A DNA stretch of 64,000 nt from Moniliophthora roreri (taxonomy: Eukaryota > Basidiomycota > Agaricomycetes > Agaricales > Marasmiaceae), in contig LATX02000003.1 in NCBI GenBank assembly GCA_001466705.2, forward strand, positions 1 through 64,000, written 5' to 3'. Positions 1-12,465 of the stretch are shown in pieces. The first letter of the stretch is position 1. Every line of letters begins with the position of its first letter. Made by a program: the position numbers and the translations under genes. The notes beneath the pieces are model-generated. The model was not told the DNA's origin. It saw nothing but the letters and a program-made list of their open reading frames with translations, and made no database searches.

Positions 1-298
1 TTTATTTAGACTGCAAGTCGTTCTTTGTCTCCACATACAAGCATCACTGGGAGATTGCAAAGCCAGGTGTGTTTCGACTGATGCTACTAGGAATGCTTGT
101 AATACTCAATTACTACTAGGAATCCATGGATCCTACTCAAGTATGAAATAGTACCCTCCTTCGCAATGAAGACTCATAGTGAATTCCATACAGATTCCAC
201 TGCCGCCTTCCGAAGCTGGATTGATTCGAGAAAATGAGGTTCGATATACAGTCATCTCCTTGAATGCTGTCACTGAGGCTGACTTGGATCTTTAGCCT
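1..298. other. No gene recognised at left edge
   Basis: I see no convincing coding frame or RNA gene here. It presumably holds the upstream region of the DUF6535 gene that begins at 299. Confidence 0.4.
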
Positions 299-2887
299 AT
301 GAATATCCCGGAAGCTGCTCCGTTCCCGACTATGACGGAGGAGGAATTCCGGAAAAGGATGTTTTTGCAAGAGGTTGGCTGGCACGATGTACAGAATATC
401 ATCCTTTCCATTCCAAATACAGACACTGAATGCCTGCCCATTAGCCATATATCCCAGACCTTCGCCCAAAGTCGGCAAGGCCGACAGAAAACGTAGATGA
501 AAAAAAACCGACACGGACAGAGTCATGGGAGAGGATGTTGAAGGAAGTCTCTAGACATGATGAGGATATGGTCAAGGGTTGGCGAGATGATATTGACACC
601 CTCCTAGTTTTTGTATGTTCCCCTTGATCTCTATCTTGTCACCTAATAACGATACACCTCTAGGCCGGTCTCTTCTCTGCTGTCGTAACAGCATTCGTGA
701 TTGAATCATACCAATGGCTGGTAGAAGATCCCGCAGACACCACGGTTATGCTCCTCACCCATTTAATCGCAGTACAGGTCAACGGTTCACAATCCGCTTC
801 CTTCGAGCCCACCCAATTCAAACCAGATGCATCGTCAATCCGCATCAACGTATTTTGGTTCCTCAGCCTCATCCTCAGTCTCACGTCTGCACTGTTCGGC
901 CTATTGTGCAAACAGTGGGTACGAGAACACCAACGAGATACGACAACGCGAACGCCAGGTGAAGCTCTAGCACTCCGTCAGCTTCGCCGAGACAGTTTCG
1001 AAAAGTGGGGAGTGTCGTCATTCCTGTCGGCGCTGCCTATCCTTCTCGAGGTCGCTCTGCTATTCTTCTTTGTCGGAGTGTTGGATCTACTGTGGAACCG
1101 ACATCGTGTTCCATTTGCTGTTTGCTTTGTTGCAACCTCGTTCAGTGCGGGATTGTATTTCCTCACCGCACTATTACCCACTCTGATGGTGCCGAGGGAT
1201 CAGAGGAACGACATCAAACGTAGACGCTTCAACCAGCTTTCATACCAATTCATCTGCCCATATAAATCACCTCAGGCATGGTTGGTATACCGGCTCTCCA
1301 GGATAATCCTACGACCTCTACTCAAAGTTCCAGTTATTGAGGACTTCTTCTACGAAAAAGCTCGAGGTTTATGGGATCACGTCACGTCGCCGGCACAGGA
1401 TTGGTCTTCTTTTGACCTGTGGGTCGTCAGACAATTTGACGAGGGGGGCTCTTTCGATCTGAAAGTGTATGAGCTGCGTGCTTTTGAATGGGCAGTCACG
1501 ATGTTCTGTGATAGCCCTTCAATGATCCCGCATCTTCAGAATATCCTGGAAACAATCCCTCCTTCCGTGGCGGTGTCTGCTGTCTTGGGCAGGTGGGATT
1601 GTACGATGTGGAAGACTGTCTTGATGAAGGATGTCGAGGATGTCCTCAGGAATCCAGTTCCACTCTGGTGGGAACCCTATCCTCCTCCTAAGCCTACCAT
1701 TCGACATCCTGTCCTTCAACAACCTGAGGGGATCAACTTGTTGTTCCACCAGCAGTACTGGGTGAATACGGCTGCACATCCCTTACTACATGTGTACCTC
1801 GACAACCTCATTGGTTCAATGAAAAGCGCAGATCTACAGCATTCCACTGGCCTCCGTTTCGTCATCCCATTCTCCGTAGTCGACACACTGTGGACACATG
1901 AAGACCCAACCATTCGTGCGAAGAGTCTCACACTACTCTCACTCTTCGAGGAATCTTGGAAACCATGCCCAGGGTATGATGAGGAACGTCATGATGACGA
2001 GTGGCGGGCTTTCATGCAAGCCCTTACAGATCATATCAACCGCAAATATCGTGTTTCGGCATTGTTGACAAGCAAACGCGGGCAGGAATTCATTCGTTTC
2101 ATTCACAATGGGGTCGTTACCCGACAATGGGTCTCAATACGGGACACATGGTCTCAAGCGATCGAAAGAGCACAAGAAGTTGGGAGCCTGCCCTCCGACT
2201 ACTTTGCACCAATTCCTAACTACTGGTATGCTCCGCCAATGTTACCAAACCTAGATACCATCCGACAATCTGTGGAGACCCAACGAGATGTGCAGGTCGA
2301 TAACAATGAGGTATTGGATATCCTGACTTCGAACGAACAGAGGGATTCTATTGGGCTCAGTCGTATTGCTGATTCACCGGATGAGATGATCGAGATCGCA
2401 AGTCATGAGTCTGGGGAAGGCCATGAGGGTAACGCGCAGCATCTTGGGAGGGACGATAGCATGAAGGATTCAGGTCCACGCCAGCGAACCGATACTGGTA
2501 TACTTAGTGATTCGAGCGGACAGGGAGTCGAAGTTGCGGATATTAGTGGCGATAGGCACGACCTTCGTAGGTAAGTGTCGTTGGTTTCAACCAGGATGTT
2601 CGGGTAGACTGATGCCACGATGTCAGACAAGGATCTAGAGCGGATGCTATGGGGCAGCCAACGCACGATCAGGAAGACGTGGACGAGGATGATGTGCATA
2701 GGGTTGGAACTGATACTGGTACACTTGGCGACCGTGACGAAGTTGAGGTCTATGGCGATAGCTACAGGCTTCAGAGGCAAGCCCCTACGCCTTTTTCGCT
2801 GCTGGGGTATTTGTAGACTGATGCCATGATCACAGCCTCGGGCGACAGGTATCTGGCAGTTCGAAACATCGGGAACATGTTAAATAG
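299..2887 (+). CDS. DUF6535-type membrane protein, complete, 5 exons
   Basis: The model joins 299-388, 445-612, 664-2570, 2627-2776 and 2836-2887, giving about 788 residues. The N-terminal part contains SWERMLKEVSRHDEDMVKGW and then DDIDTLLVFAGLFSAVVTAF, the characteristic start of the basidiomycete DUF6535 domain. Four hydrophobic segments follow: AGLFSAVVTAFVIESY, INVFWFLSLILSLTSALFGL, FLSALPILLEVALLFFFVGV and VPFAVCFVATSFSAGLYFL. A long soluble region and an acidic, low-complexity tail come next. The function of the family is unknown. The intron after exon 4 starts with GC rather than GT (2777-2778), whereas the paralogue at 3351-5400 has GT there. Exons 3-end and 4, with their introns, are recognisable tandem duplicates. 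The start at 299 keeps all splice phases consistent, but an upstream exon is possible. Confidence 0.75.
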
Positions 2888-3349
2888 CGATTCAGAATGA
2901 AGGCCAAGATCTATAGTATACTGTACGGAAGTGTCGTACGTTAGTATAGCAGTCAAGTGGATATGTTTAAGCAGACTTATTTGGACATTTATGAATGTAT
3001 CCAATTATATTGCAGGTTACGCTACTACATATATCTGACTAGAGACTCGTGATAATTTGAAAGTGTGGTGTTCAAATTACACTCGCACCTAAAATTGAAC
3101 GAGATATACTGATGACATACCTCTGTGGATCGCTGTATCTGAGGGTTCAAGTGCACCAGCTGGGCCTTGACTGCTATTGGTCTTCACTCCCCGTGCGACG
3201 CTTTCCCTCCCCAAGATGTGCGTCTAGGATCTGTGATATGGCTCGATTTACAGTTCCAGAACCAGAGTCACACGCGTTGTCACCCAATGAAACCTGTTAC
3301 TCAATAATTAGATAGAATTTCTACAACCTATAACTTACCGATGAGCAGA
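2888..3349. other. 3' flank of DUF6535 gene 1
   Basis: No gene is seen. The stretch from about 2888 to 3090 matches, with substitutions, the 3' flank of the second DUF6535 copy (about 5401-5605), so the duplication extended beyond the coding region. Confidence 0.5.
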
Positions 3350-3350
3350 N
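3350..3350. other. Single N: probable assembly join
   Basis: A lone ambiguous base sits where sequence jumps abruptly into the middle of a DUF6535 transmembrane region. It most likely marks a contig join of unknown true length. Confidence 0.8.
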
Positions 3351-5400
3351 CCTCAGCCTCACGTCTGCACTGTTTGGCCTGCTGTGCAAGCAGTGGGTAC
3401 GAGAGCACCAACGAGATACGACAACACGAACGCCAGGCGAAGCTCTAGCACTCCGTCAGCTTCGCCGAGACAGTTTCGAAAAGTGGGGAGTGTCGTCATT
3501 CCTGTCGGCGCTGCCTATCCTTCTCGAGGTCGCTCTGCTATTCTTCTTTGTCGGAGTGTTGGATCTACTGTGGAACCGACATCGTGTTCCATTTGCTGTT
3601 TGCTTTGTTGCAACCTCGTTCAGTGCGGGATTGTATTTCCTCACCGCACTATTACCCACTCTGATGGTGCCGAGGCATGGTTGGTGTATCGGCTCTCCAG
3701 CATAATTCTACGACCTCTACTCAAAGTTCCGGTTATCAAGGACTTCTTCCGCGAAAAAGCTCGAGGTTTATGGGATCACGTCACGTCGCCGGCACAGGAT
3801 TGGTCTTCTTTTGACCTGTGGGTAGTCAGACAATTTGACCAGCGCGTCTGGTCACCTGTTCTTGGGACCATTTTCGATCTGAAAGTGTATGAGCTGCGCG
3901 CTTTTGAATGGGCAGTCACGATGTTCCGTGATAGCCCTTCAATGATCCCGCATCTTCAAAATGTCCTGGAAACAATCCCTCCTTCCGTGGCGGTGTCTGC
4001 TGTCTTGGGCATGTGGGATTATATGATGCGGAACGCCGTCTCGATGGAGGATGTCAAGTATGTCCTCAGAGATTCATATCCACCCTTGTGGGAACCTACC
4101 ATTCGACATCCTGTCCTTCAACAACCTGAGGGGATCAACTTGTTATTCCACCACCAGTACTGGGTGAATACGGCTGCACATCCCTTCCTAAATGATTTCA
4201 ACCTCAACCTGCTCATTGGTTCGATGAAACCCGCAGATCTACAGCATTCCACTGGCCTCCGTTTCGTCATCCCGTTCCCCGTAGTCGACACACTGTGGAC
4301 ACATGAAAACCCAACCGTTCGTGCGAAGAGTCTCACACTACTCTCACTCTTTAAGGAATCTTGGAAACCATGCCCAGGGTATGATGAGGAACGCCATGAT
4401 CTCGAGCGACACGTTTTCATGCGAGTCCTTGCAAATCATATCAACTGCAAAGATCGTGTTTCGGCACTGTTGACAAGCAAACGCGGGCAGGTATTCATTC
4501 GTTTCATTCACAACGAGGCCATAACCCGGCGGCTTTTCCATTACTATGATGTCAGTGACATATGGTCTCAAGCAATCAAAAGGGTACAAGAAGTTGGGAG
4601 CCTGCCCTCCGACTACTTTGCACCGATTCCTTACTACAGGGATCCTCTGCCAACATTACCAAACCTAGATGCCATCCGATACTCTGTGGAGACCCAACGA
4701 GATAGCCAGCTCTATGACAGTGAGGTATTAAATATCGTGACTTCAAACGAACACAGGGATGCTATTGGAGCCGATCCGCCAGAAGGTCTCATTCGTCGTT
4801 TACACAACTTTGGTGCATGGGGAAGCGAAAAAGCCACCCATAACGATGTCAATGACAACGCTATCCTAGGGGGTCGTATTGCTGATTCACCGGACGAGAT
4901 GATCGAGATCGCAAGTCGTGAGTCTGGAGAAGGCCATGAGGGTAACGCGCAGCATCTTGGGAGGGACGATAGCATGGAGGATTCAGGTCCACGTCAGTAA
5001 ACAGATACTGGTATACTTGATGGTTCGAGCGGACAGGGAGAGAAAGTTGTGGATATTGGTGGCGATAGTCATGACCTTTGCAGGTAAGTGTCGTTGTTTT
5101 CCGCTAGGATGTTCGGGTAGACTCATGCTACGGTGTCAGACAAGGATCTAGAGCGGATACTATGGGGCAGCCAACACACGATCAGGAAGACGTGGACGAT
5201 GATAATGCGCATAGGCTTGGAACTGGTACCGGTACACTTGGCGACCGTGGCGAAGTTGAAGTCCATGGCGATAGCTATAGACTTCACAGGTAAGCCCCAA
5301 TGTTCTTTTCGCTGCTGGGATGTTTGTAGACTGACGCCGTGATCACAGTCTCAGGCGACAGGTATCTGACAGTTCGAATCATCGGGAGCATGCTGAATAG
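3351..5400 (+). pseudogene. Second DUF6535 copy, 5'-truncated and frame-broken
   Basis: This is a paralogue of the gene at 299-2887. It begins at the N join inside the second membrane segment, so its N-terminus is absent. The frame from 3352 matches gene 1 until about 3675. There a 79-bp segment present in gene 1 (1198-1276) is missing, with AGG at both ends of the lost piece, and the reading frame shifts. The rest of the protein (AWLVYRLSSIILRPLLK onward) continues in another frame to 5000, where gene 1's Arg codon after SGPRQ is replaced by a stop. Downstream exons are still intact: the donor near 5082, an exon from about 5140, a GT donor at about 5290 and a final exon ending at 5400. It looks like a recently disabled duplicate, although assembly error at the 79-bp deletion cannot be excluded. 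Confidence 0.65.
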
Positions 5401-7181
5401 TGATTGGAAATGAAGGCCAAGATTTAAAATAGTATACTGTATGGGAGCGTCATACGTTAGTATAGCAATCAAGTGGATATGTTTAAGCAGGCTTATTTGG
5501 GCATTTATGAATGTATCCGATCATATTGCAGGCTACGCTATTACAATGAACTGAAAGTATGGCATTCAGATTACGCTCGCACCCAAAATCTGATCTTGCC
5601 AAGTCTTGCAACAAGTTCCATTACGCGCTGTCTTCATAGGTATCGACCATCGTGTTTCTGGTGTCAATTCGGACCTGTGAACTTCACATGTAATCCAAAA
5701 TCTGAGTATCCCTTCTGCACTAACGATGGAGATGAAGATAATTCGGCGTCAAGCGCCAAACAAGCGCTTCTCGTGATATTGATGTGTAAGTAATGGTTTT
5801 CGTCCAACTACCATGTCGAAAACTCTTAGGAGTTCCTTTGCCTCTAGAATATTCAATTATTGGCGAGTTTACTCTCCTTTGGACATTTCTGAGAGTCTCT
5901 GACTTGTTTTATCGCAGATGCGCTGCGGCGGTGATTAATGCACTCGAGCTAGCAGCAAGTACCCTTTTCTCCTGCATTTGGAGCTCATCGACATACTTTT
6001 TTTTAAAAATGTTTCTCGTATTCTGCTCGCGCTGGTACACCGTCAAAGTACCCCTCGATGTCTTGGCTGATTTCAGAGTTCAGATAGCGAGGCAAGAAAT
6101 GGTGTTGTTGATTGAGGGGGAATAGGTGCGGAAGTTGTACATTTCCAACTTCATGTTCAAGACTGATCTTACTTATGACTCGGGAGCCACCAGAACGCAC
6201 AATCACATCAGCCAGGGTATGATTGTCCCCATGATGAACATCCTCTCCCCCTTGCCAAAACCGTCGCATACCTACCTTCCCAACATTTTGAGCAGCTTTT
6301 TTCTACCGCATTACATCCAGCGTCTCTCTACCTTCACGGCCAGAAGCGATTCATTTGTACTCGGGGTGCGGCCCACTGTAATACACAAACAGGGAAGCTG
6401 TACATAACTATGGTTTACTCTAAAATCACACCTGTTCTGTCCTTACACGAAGAGGAGATTGATTAGGCACTCGGGAGAGAAAAATAGCGACTTGCCTGGC
6501 ATCCGATCATCCATGCACAACCAATTCTACCTCGCTCTGAGTGTGTCCCTTGGAACTCAGTAGCATATCGTGGCGCCAGCGCTACTAATGAATTCTTTGC
6601 CCTTTTCCCTTTAGCGAATCTGCACGCTCAACCCTATACTTCTCACTCATCCAAGCGAGTTCATTACGGCTAATAATTCAACAAGTGGTTGCCGACTGTA
6701 TCGTATAACAGAATATCACAGGGACTGTATTCTTCACCGTCATGAACATCAGGCTGGAGAATATCGAGGTACCAAACTGCTATGTCCTACCACAAGTCCT
6801 GACATGACGGAGTCAAGTAGAAGAGCTCATCGTGTTGGATACAGGATGTATAATATTCTAGCACTGCTCTGTAGACCTTGGAATCTCAGTTCTTGTGTGC
6901 TATTCCTAGACGGACAAGTGTTCGCTGTCCAGGGGTATCGCGTGCACTTTGACTGATAGCCTTTGGTCTCACCAGAACTGAGTCTGGAGAGCGGAGACAC
7001 GGACGACGAAGGCGATCTCTCACGAAGCACAGACATTCCGATTATGCTTGTAGTATGTACAATAAACTAATGAGGATACCACGTCGCTATTGCTATTGGT
7101 GTAGTGTAATGCAGTGCATAAATTTTAATACTTTTCCCCTTACAGCGAACTCCCCTTCCTAGCACGTTTATCGTTTATTGT
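5401..7181. other. Intergenic, no convincing gene
   Basis: Several short open frames exist (for example 5473-5793 and 5793-6125), but they lack recognisable domains, codon structure or plausible introns. From 5407 the sequence is the same as 10691 onward. The last about 150 bases before 7182 resemble the 3' flank of the third GMC gene (about 18385-18540), so they are probably GMC 3' untranslated and downstream sequence. Confidence 0.45.
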
Positions 7182-9587
7182 TTACCATGCGCCGTAAGCA
7201 CCAAATACCTTGGCACCTTCCCGCTTCTTGAAGGGTAAACCGTAAACACCATCGGTAGGATGCGGGATCTTTGCCTCTCGTTTCATGAATGGCAAGCCGT
7301 AGACATCGAGCGCTGGAGGCTCAATTCTTGCCTCTCGCTTTTGGTTTTGAGCGTTCGGCCAGTCGACTTTGATAATATCAGCGGCCTGTGAAGAGGAAAC
7401 ACCATAAGCTGACGTTCCACGTTATATCAACATAAGACAGAACGAGCTTTCTCTGCGACAGCGATGACGGTGGGGTTGATGGCAGCAGAGACCAACATAG
7501 GCAGGACACCAGCATCGACGACACGGACGTTCGATAGACCGTAGACTTTTAGACGAGAGTCGACGACACCTGTTTGACAGCATCAGCATTTGCAGTCGAA
7601 TCAAAAGNTAACAGGAGCTACGAGAGGATCAGTGCTTGAGATGTGCTGAGAATCAATCAGCGTCTAAAGACGGTCCAAGAACATGCCGTGGAACTCACGA
7701 CTGAACCCCTGCTGAAGGGATGCATGCCAACGGGAACAACGGAAACATATGAAGCTCCAGGTTCAGCAAGCTCGGTGGAGCTTCGTGAAGGCACTACGGT
7801 GAAACCAACTGTTCCAGCTTTGCCTTCAACAGTAATGTTTCTGTAGAAGCCGTACTGGGCCTTTTGGAGAGGAGTCAAGTTGTCGGAGGCGAGAACCGCA
7901 TCGATCTTGGCAATGTAGGATTCCATGTAGGAGTCGTTGGTGATACTGCGAAGGGGAATGACACCATAGATGAGAGGCGTGAATGTGTAAGGACCAGTAC
8001 GAGATTCCTCGCTAAACGAGAGCTTAGTCATTGCTGTTGAATGCAATCTTCGAGTTACTTACTATTGAGCCAGAGCCTCGTTAGCGTATGTCACGTTGTT
8101 ACGAAGTTCGTCTGCGAAAACAGAGGTCAGAAGATATGGAAACTAAGAGATTTAGATCATACCCAAAGTTAGAGTCCCATCGCGAAGCTTAAATTCGGTG
8201 ATGACTAGTGGGTGGTCCTATAAAAGTCACAAATTCAGAGACAACTTTATCAAGTCACCGCTAATGATACCGCACCTGAAGGTTTTCTCCAATCTGAGGA
8301 AGGTCAACGACAGGAGTGATCCCGAGGGAGGTCAATAACTGTGCGTCGCCAACACCAGACAGCTCAAGAAGCTGAGGGGTCTTGACAGCACCTGGGACAC
8401 AAATTGAACATGAAGGCATATTAAAGGGTGATGAAGAACATACCGGCAGCAAGGATAACCTCTCTAGTAGCGTTCACACTGTACTTCACACCGTTGAAGG
8501 AGAAATCAACACCAGATGCCACGATTGAATCACCCGTAGACTTCCCGAAATTGATCTTGATTGCTTGTGCGCCAGTCAAAAAGACAAGGTTGGGGTCTTG
8601 CGAGTGAGGAGAAAAGTATTGAGAGCCAGTGTACGAACGGATGCCTTTGAGTGGGTCGACATTTCGTGCGAGCAGGGGGAAGCCGGTAGAATCTCCGCCA
8701 TCCTAAAGAACAAGAAACCGAAACAGTCAGAAATAGAGTCGTATACCGTGATAGTATGTGCATACGGGGTTGAAATTCAGAGGCAAGCCAAGGCTTTGGA
8801 CAGCCTCGACCATTGGAACATCTACGTCACTTGCCCAGTTGGGGTAGCTCAACTATTTCAGGAGGTCGGTTTCAGCTAGTAGAGGAAAAAAGTTCGAGAA
8901 TTTACTTGGATTGGGCCATCGTGACCGTGGGCGTCAGTGAAACTTTGGGTAACTTCCTGACCAGGGTACCAAAGAGTTCCGGGTTCGGTCCAGTTTTCAG
9001 ACTTCTTGAAGTACGGGAGGAGGCCGTCGAACGACCAGTCATCCTCGTTACCATAAATGGACGAAAAAGCGTTGTAATCTTCAGCATGTCCACGTTGCCA
9101 GACCTGCAGATATGTCAACCAGGCGATGATAGTTGGATTTTATCATGTACTTACCATGGCATTAGATCCACTTGACCCTCCGAGCATCTTCCCTCGCGAG
9201 ATGAAGATAGAACGATTTGCAGCTCCTGGTTGAGGAATGGTGCTCATCATCCAGTCATAATCTGGATTTGACAAGTATCCCTGTCCTTGTGGGACGGCGA
9301 TCCTGGCGTCGGAGACGTGATCCTGTCCAGCCTCGATGAGACCAACACGAACATTGGGATCTTCAGCTAGACGTGTCGCAACAATAAGACCTGCAGTTCC
9401 TCCGCCAACGACGACGTAGTCGAATGTCTTCTGAGTGAAGGCGAGTGGGCTGAACTCTGCACACCAGGATAAGCACGTTGGAGTAGTCAAACTTCTGAAT
9501 ACACTTACCGACCGTCCTCTTTTGAGGGTTAGGACGAGATGCCACAAGATGAGGCAGCAGGAGGAGCGCGAGTGATGCTGCGTACAT
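7182..9587 (-). CDS. GMC oxidoreductase copy A, interrupted by an assembly join
   Basis: This is almost base-for-base the same gene as the complete copy at 12466-15229. It has the same start ([10 protein letters not shown] signal peptide at 9587), the same FAD-binding motif VVGGGTAG and the same last exon at 7182-7385. At the N at 7608, 359 bases are missing. They carry the end of exon 10, all of exon 11 and all of exon 12, including the catalytic histidine region HNHASGT. As written the gene cannot encode a working enzyme, but the lesion coincides with the join and is probably artefactual. The C-terminal Kex2-type peptide array is identical to that in copy B. Copy A may be the other haplotype of copy B. 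Confidence 0.8.
7608..7608. other. Single N inside GMC copy A
   Basis: The N replaces 359 bases that are present at the equivalent point of copy B (12892-13250). It is interpreted as a contig join. Confidence 0.8.
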
Positions 9588-10383
9588 TGCCGAACGCCGA
9601 AGATCGACATCGAGATGGATAGGTATTTATACAACCCCGGAAATGCTAAACGGGCTTGTTGTGCGTCGGATCTCTTAGAACCGGGGTACCGTCCGGAGAC
9701 TGGATTCACGTTTTGATTCCGACGAGCCCTAAAATTGTCGGTTCTTCCGCAACGGCATAGTACACTGCGACGTGAAACTTGGCTCCATAGATTGAGTATG
9801 GAATATGAGGCCAGCCTAGGATCTCAAAGGGCGATGGAAGATACTAGGCTGCCGTTCTTTGCATCACCAACGTTGATGACGGGCAAACAGGTTACAGCAT
9901 CCTAAGTATGGCTTCGTTCCACTGTCGCAATCTTCGACTTTGCGTATGCCCATTATAGCGCGGATGATGATCAAGATCAAGCAGGAACAAAGATGGCAAC
10001 CAAGATAAGGGGGATGAAGCTGACTGCATATGGGGGTTGATGACACGTTCCAAGGGGGTTTACCATATCAGAAACCGAACAGCGGCAGGGACCCATGCTG
10101 TACGACATATGAGGCACAATCTCGCCGCCGTGCCGAAGGCCCAAGGTGACTACACCATCACGTTGACGTCAAAAGCCTTCGAGCAATCATAATCAGTGAA
10201 TGGCAGATCCCAATATCCGTCATCGTAGGATCAACTCCTGACAGTATGTTCCCCGAACTTCCGATATCTAGACTTCCGCGGACGGTCCTGCCTCTGTAAA
10301 ATGCGAAGTCCGACCGTCTGTGTTATGATCGGGCTGAAGGGGACGTATTATGTGTCATTCGTTCCATTAATAGCGTCGAAGTA
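9588..10383. other. Upstream region of GMC copy A
   Basis: No gene is recognised. The first about 40 bases form the leader and core promoter of the GMC gene. The remainder is unique apart from its duplicate at 15230-16025. Confidence 0.5.
9624..9631 (-). promoter_or_regulatory. TATA box of GMC copy A
   Basis: TATAAATA on the minus strand, about 37 bases upstream of the start codon at 9587. The same element occurs at the same distance in copies B and C. The close spacing implies a very short 5' leader. Confidence 0.5.
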
Positions 10384-10647
10384 CTGGGGTATTTCGATTG
10401 ATTCGGATGGCCTGTGACCTGTGACTTGTCCATCCGGACTCAACCATTCGGATGGAGGCCTGGCGGTCCGTGACCGCCGAAGATTTTTCGGATTCTAGTG
10501 CCCAAAATCAACCCAAAACTGCCAAATTTGGTGGTCACAGTCCGAGCCTATTCGGATGGACCCTCCGTGACCTGTGACCATCCGAAAATATTCGGAAATT
10601 TTGAGCCCTGTGACGCGTGACCATCCGAATCAATCGAAATACCCCAG
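10384..10647. mobile_element. MITE, 264 bp, TA target duplication
   Basis: Perfect terminal inverted repeats of about 27 bp begin CTGGGGTATTTCGATTGATT and are flanked by TA on each side. The interior has no coding capacity. It is rich in short motifs (GTGACC, CATCCGAA) in both orientations. TA target duplications are typical of Tc1/mariner-type elements, so this is probably a non-autonomous derivative. It lies about 0.8 kb upstream of GMC copy A. Confidence 0.8.
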
Positions 10648-10689
10648 TAGTTCGCTCGGAGTTGATTCAAATCACCGGGTAAACGAGAT

Positions 10690-10690
10690 N
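10690..10690. other. Single N: start of redundant contig
   Basis: Sequence after this N restarts at the equivalent of 5407, so it is a contig boundary. Confidence 0.8.
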
Positions 10691-12465
10691 GAAATGAAGG
10701 CCAAGATTTAAAATAGTATACTGTATGGGAGCGTCATACGTTAGTATAGCAATCAAGTGGATATGTTTAAGCAGGCTTATTTGGGCATTTATGAATGTAT
10801 CCGATCATATTGCAGGCTACGCTATTACAATGAACTGAAAGTATGGCATTCAGATTACGCTCGCACCCAAAATCTGATCTTGCCAAGTCTTGCAACAAGT
10901 TCCATTACGCGCTGTCTTCATAGGTATCGACCATCGTGTTTCTGGTGTCAATTCGGACCTGTGAACTTCACATGTAATCCAAAATCTGAGTATCCCTTCT
11001 GCACTAACGATGGAGATGAAGATAATTCGGCGTCAAGCGCCAAACAAGCGCTTCTCGTGATATTGATGTGTAAGTAATGGTTTTCGTCCAACTACCATGT
11101 CGAAAACTCTTAGGAGTTCCTTTGCCTCTAGAATATTCAATTATTGGCGAGTTTACTCTCCTTTGGACATTTCTGAGAGTCTCTGACTTGTTTTATCGCA
11201 GATGCGCTGCGGCGGTGATTAATGCACTCGAGCTAGCAGCAAGTACCCTTTTCTCCTGCATTTGGAGCTCATCGACATACTTTTTTTTAAAAATGTTTCT
11301 CGTATTCTGCTCGCGCTGGTACACCGTCAAAGTACCCCTCGATGTCTTGGCTGATTTCAGAGTTCAGATAGCGAGGCAAGAAATGGTGTTGTTGATTGAG
11401 GGGGAATAGGTGCGGAAGTTGTACATTTCCAACTTCATGTTCAAGACTGATCTTACTTATGACTCGGGAGCCACCAGAACGCACAATCACATCAGCCAGG
11501 GTATGATTGTCCCCATGATGAACATCCTCTCCCCCTTGCCAAAACCGTCGCATACCTACCTTCCCAACATTTTGAGCAGCTTTTTTCTACCGCATTACAT
11601 CCAGCGTCTCTCTACCTTCACGGCCAGAAGCGATTCATTTGTACTCGGGGTGCGGCCCACTGTAATACACAAACAGGGAAGCTGTACATAACTATGGTTT
11701 ACTCTAAAATCACACCTGTTCTGTCCTTACACGAAGAGGAGATTGATTAGGCACTCGGGAGAGAAAAATAGCGACTTGCCTGGCATCCGATCATCCATGC
11801 ACAACCAATTCTACCTCGCTCTGAGTGTGTCCCTTGGAACTCAGTAGCATATCGTGGCGCCAGCGCTACTAATGAATTCTTTGCCCTTTTCCCTTTAGCG
11901 AATCTGCACGCTCAACCCTATACTTCTCACTCATCCAAGCGAGTTCATTACGGCTAATAATTCAACAAGTGGTTGCCGACTGTATCGTATAACAGAATAT
12001 CACAGGGACTGTATTCTTCACCGTCATGAACATCAGGCTGGAGAATATCGAGGTACCAAACTGCTATGTCCTACCACAAGTCCTGACATGACGGAGTCAA
12101 GTAGAAGAGCTCATCGTGTTGGATACAGGATGTATAATATTCTAGCACTGCTCTGTAGACCTTGGAATCTCAGTTCTTGTGTGCTATTCCTAGACGGACA
12201 AGTGTTCGCTGTCCAGGGGTATCGCGTGCACTTTGACTGATAGCCTTTGGTCTCACCAGAACTGAGTCTGGAGAGCGGAGACACGGACGACGAAGGCGAT
12301 CTCTCACGAAGCACAGACATTCCGATTATGCTTGTAGTATGTACAATAAACTAATGAGGATACCACGTCGCTATTGCTATTGGTGTAGTGTAATGCAGTG
12401 CATAAATTTTAATACTTTTCCCCTTACAGCGAACTCCCCTTCCTAGCACGTTTATCGTTTATTGT
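10691..12465. other. Intergenic, duplicate of 5407-7181
   Basis: Same content as 5407-7181: short unsupported open frames and the downstream region of a GMC gene. No gene is called. Confidence 0.45.

Larger units (their letters stand above)
5407..10689. repeat. Copy 1 of near-identical long duplication
   Basis: Bases 5407-7607 match 10691-12891 and bases 7609-10689 match 13251-16331 almost perfectly. Only a few substitutions were noticed, for example near 8034 and 8141-8148. Relative to copy 2, 359 bases (12892-13250) are missing at the N at 7608. Every boundary coincides with a single N, which suggests unmerged overlapping contigs or two haplotypes rather than a true tandem repeat. Confidence 0.85.

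Noticed and set aside
5473..6407. Run of plus-strand open frames as a gene (also at 10757-11691)
   Set aside because: They are short, overlapping and without domains or plausible splice joins. The two occurrences are one duplicated sequence, so repetition is not conservation.
8565..9175. Plus-strand open frames opposite the GMC genes (also at 14207 and 20389)
   Set aside because: They are antisense shadows of well-supported GMC exons and cross its introns.
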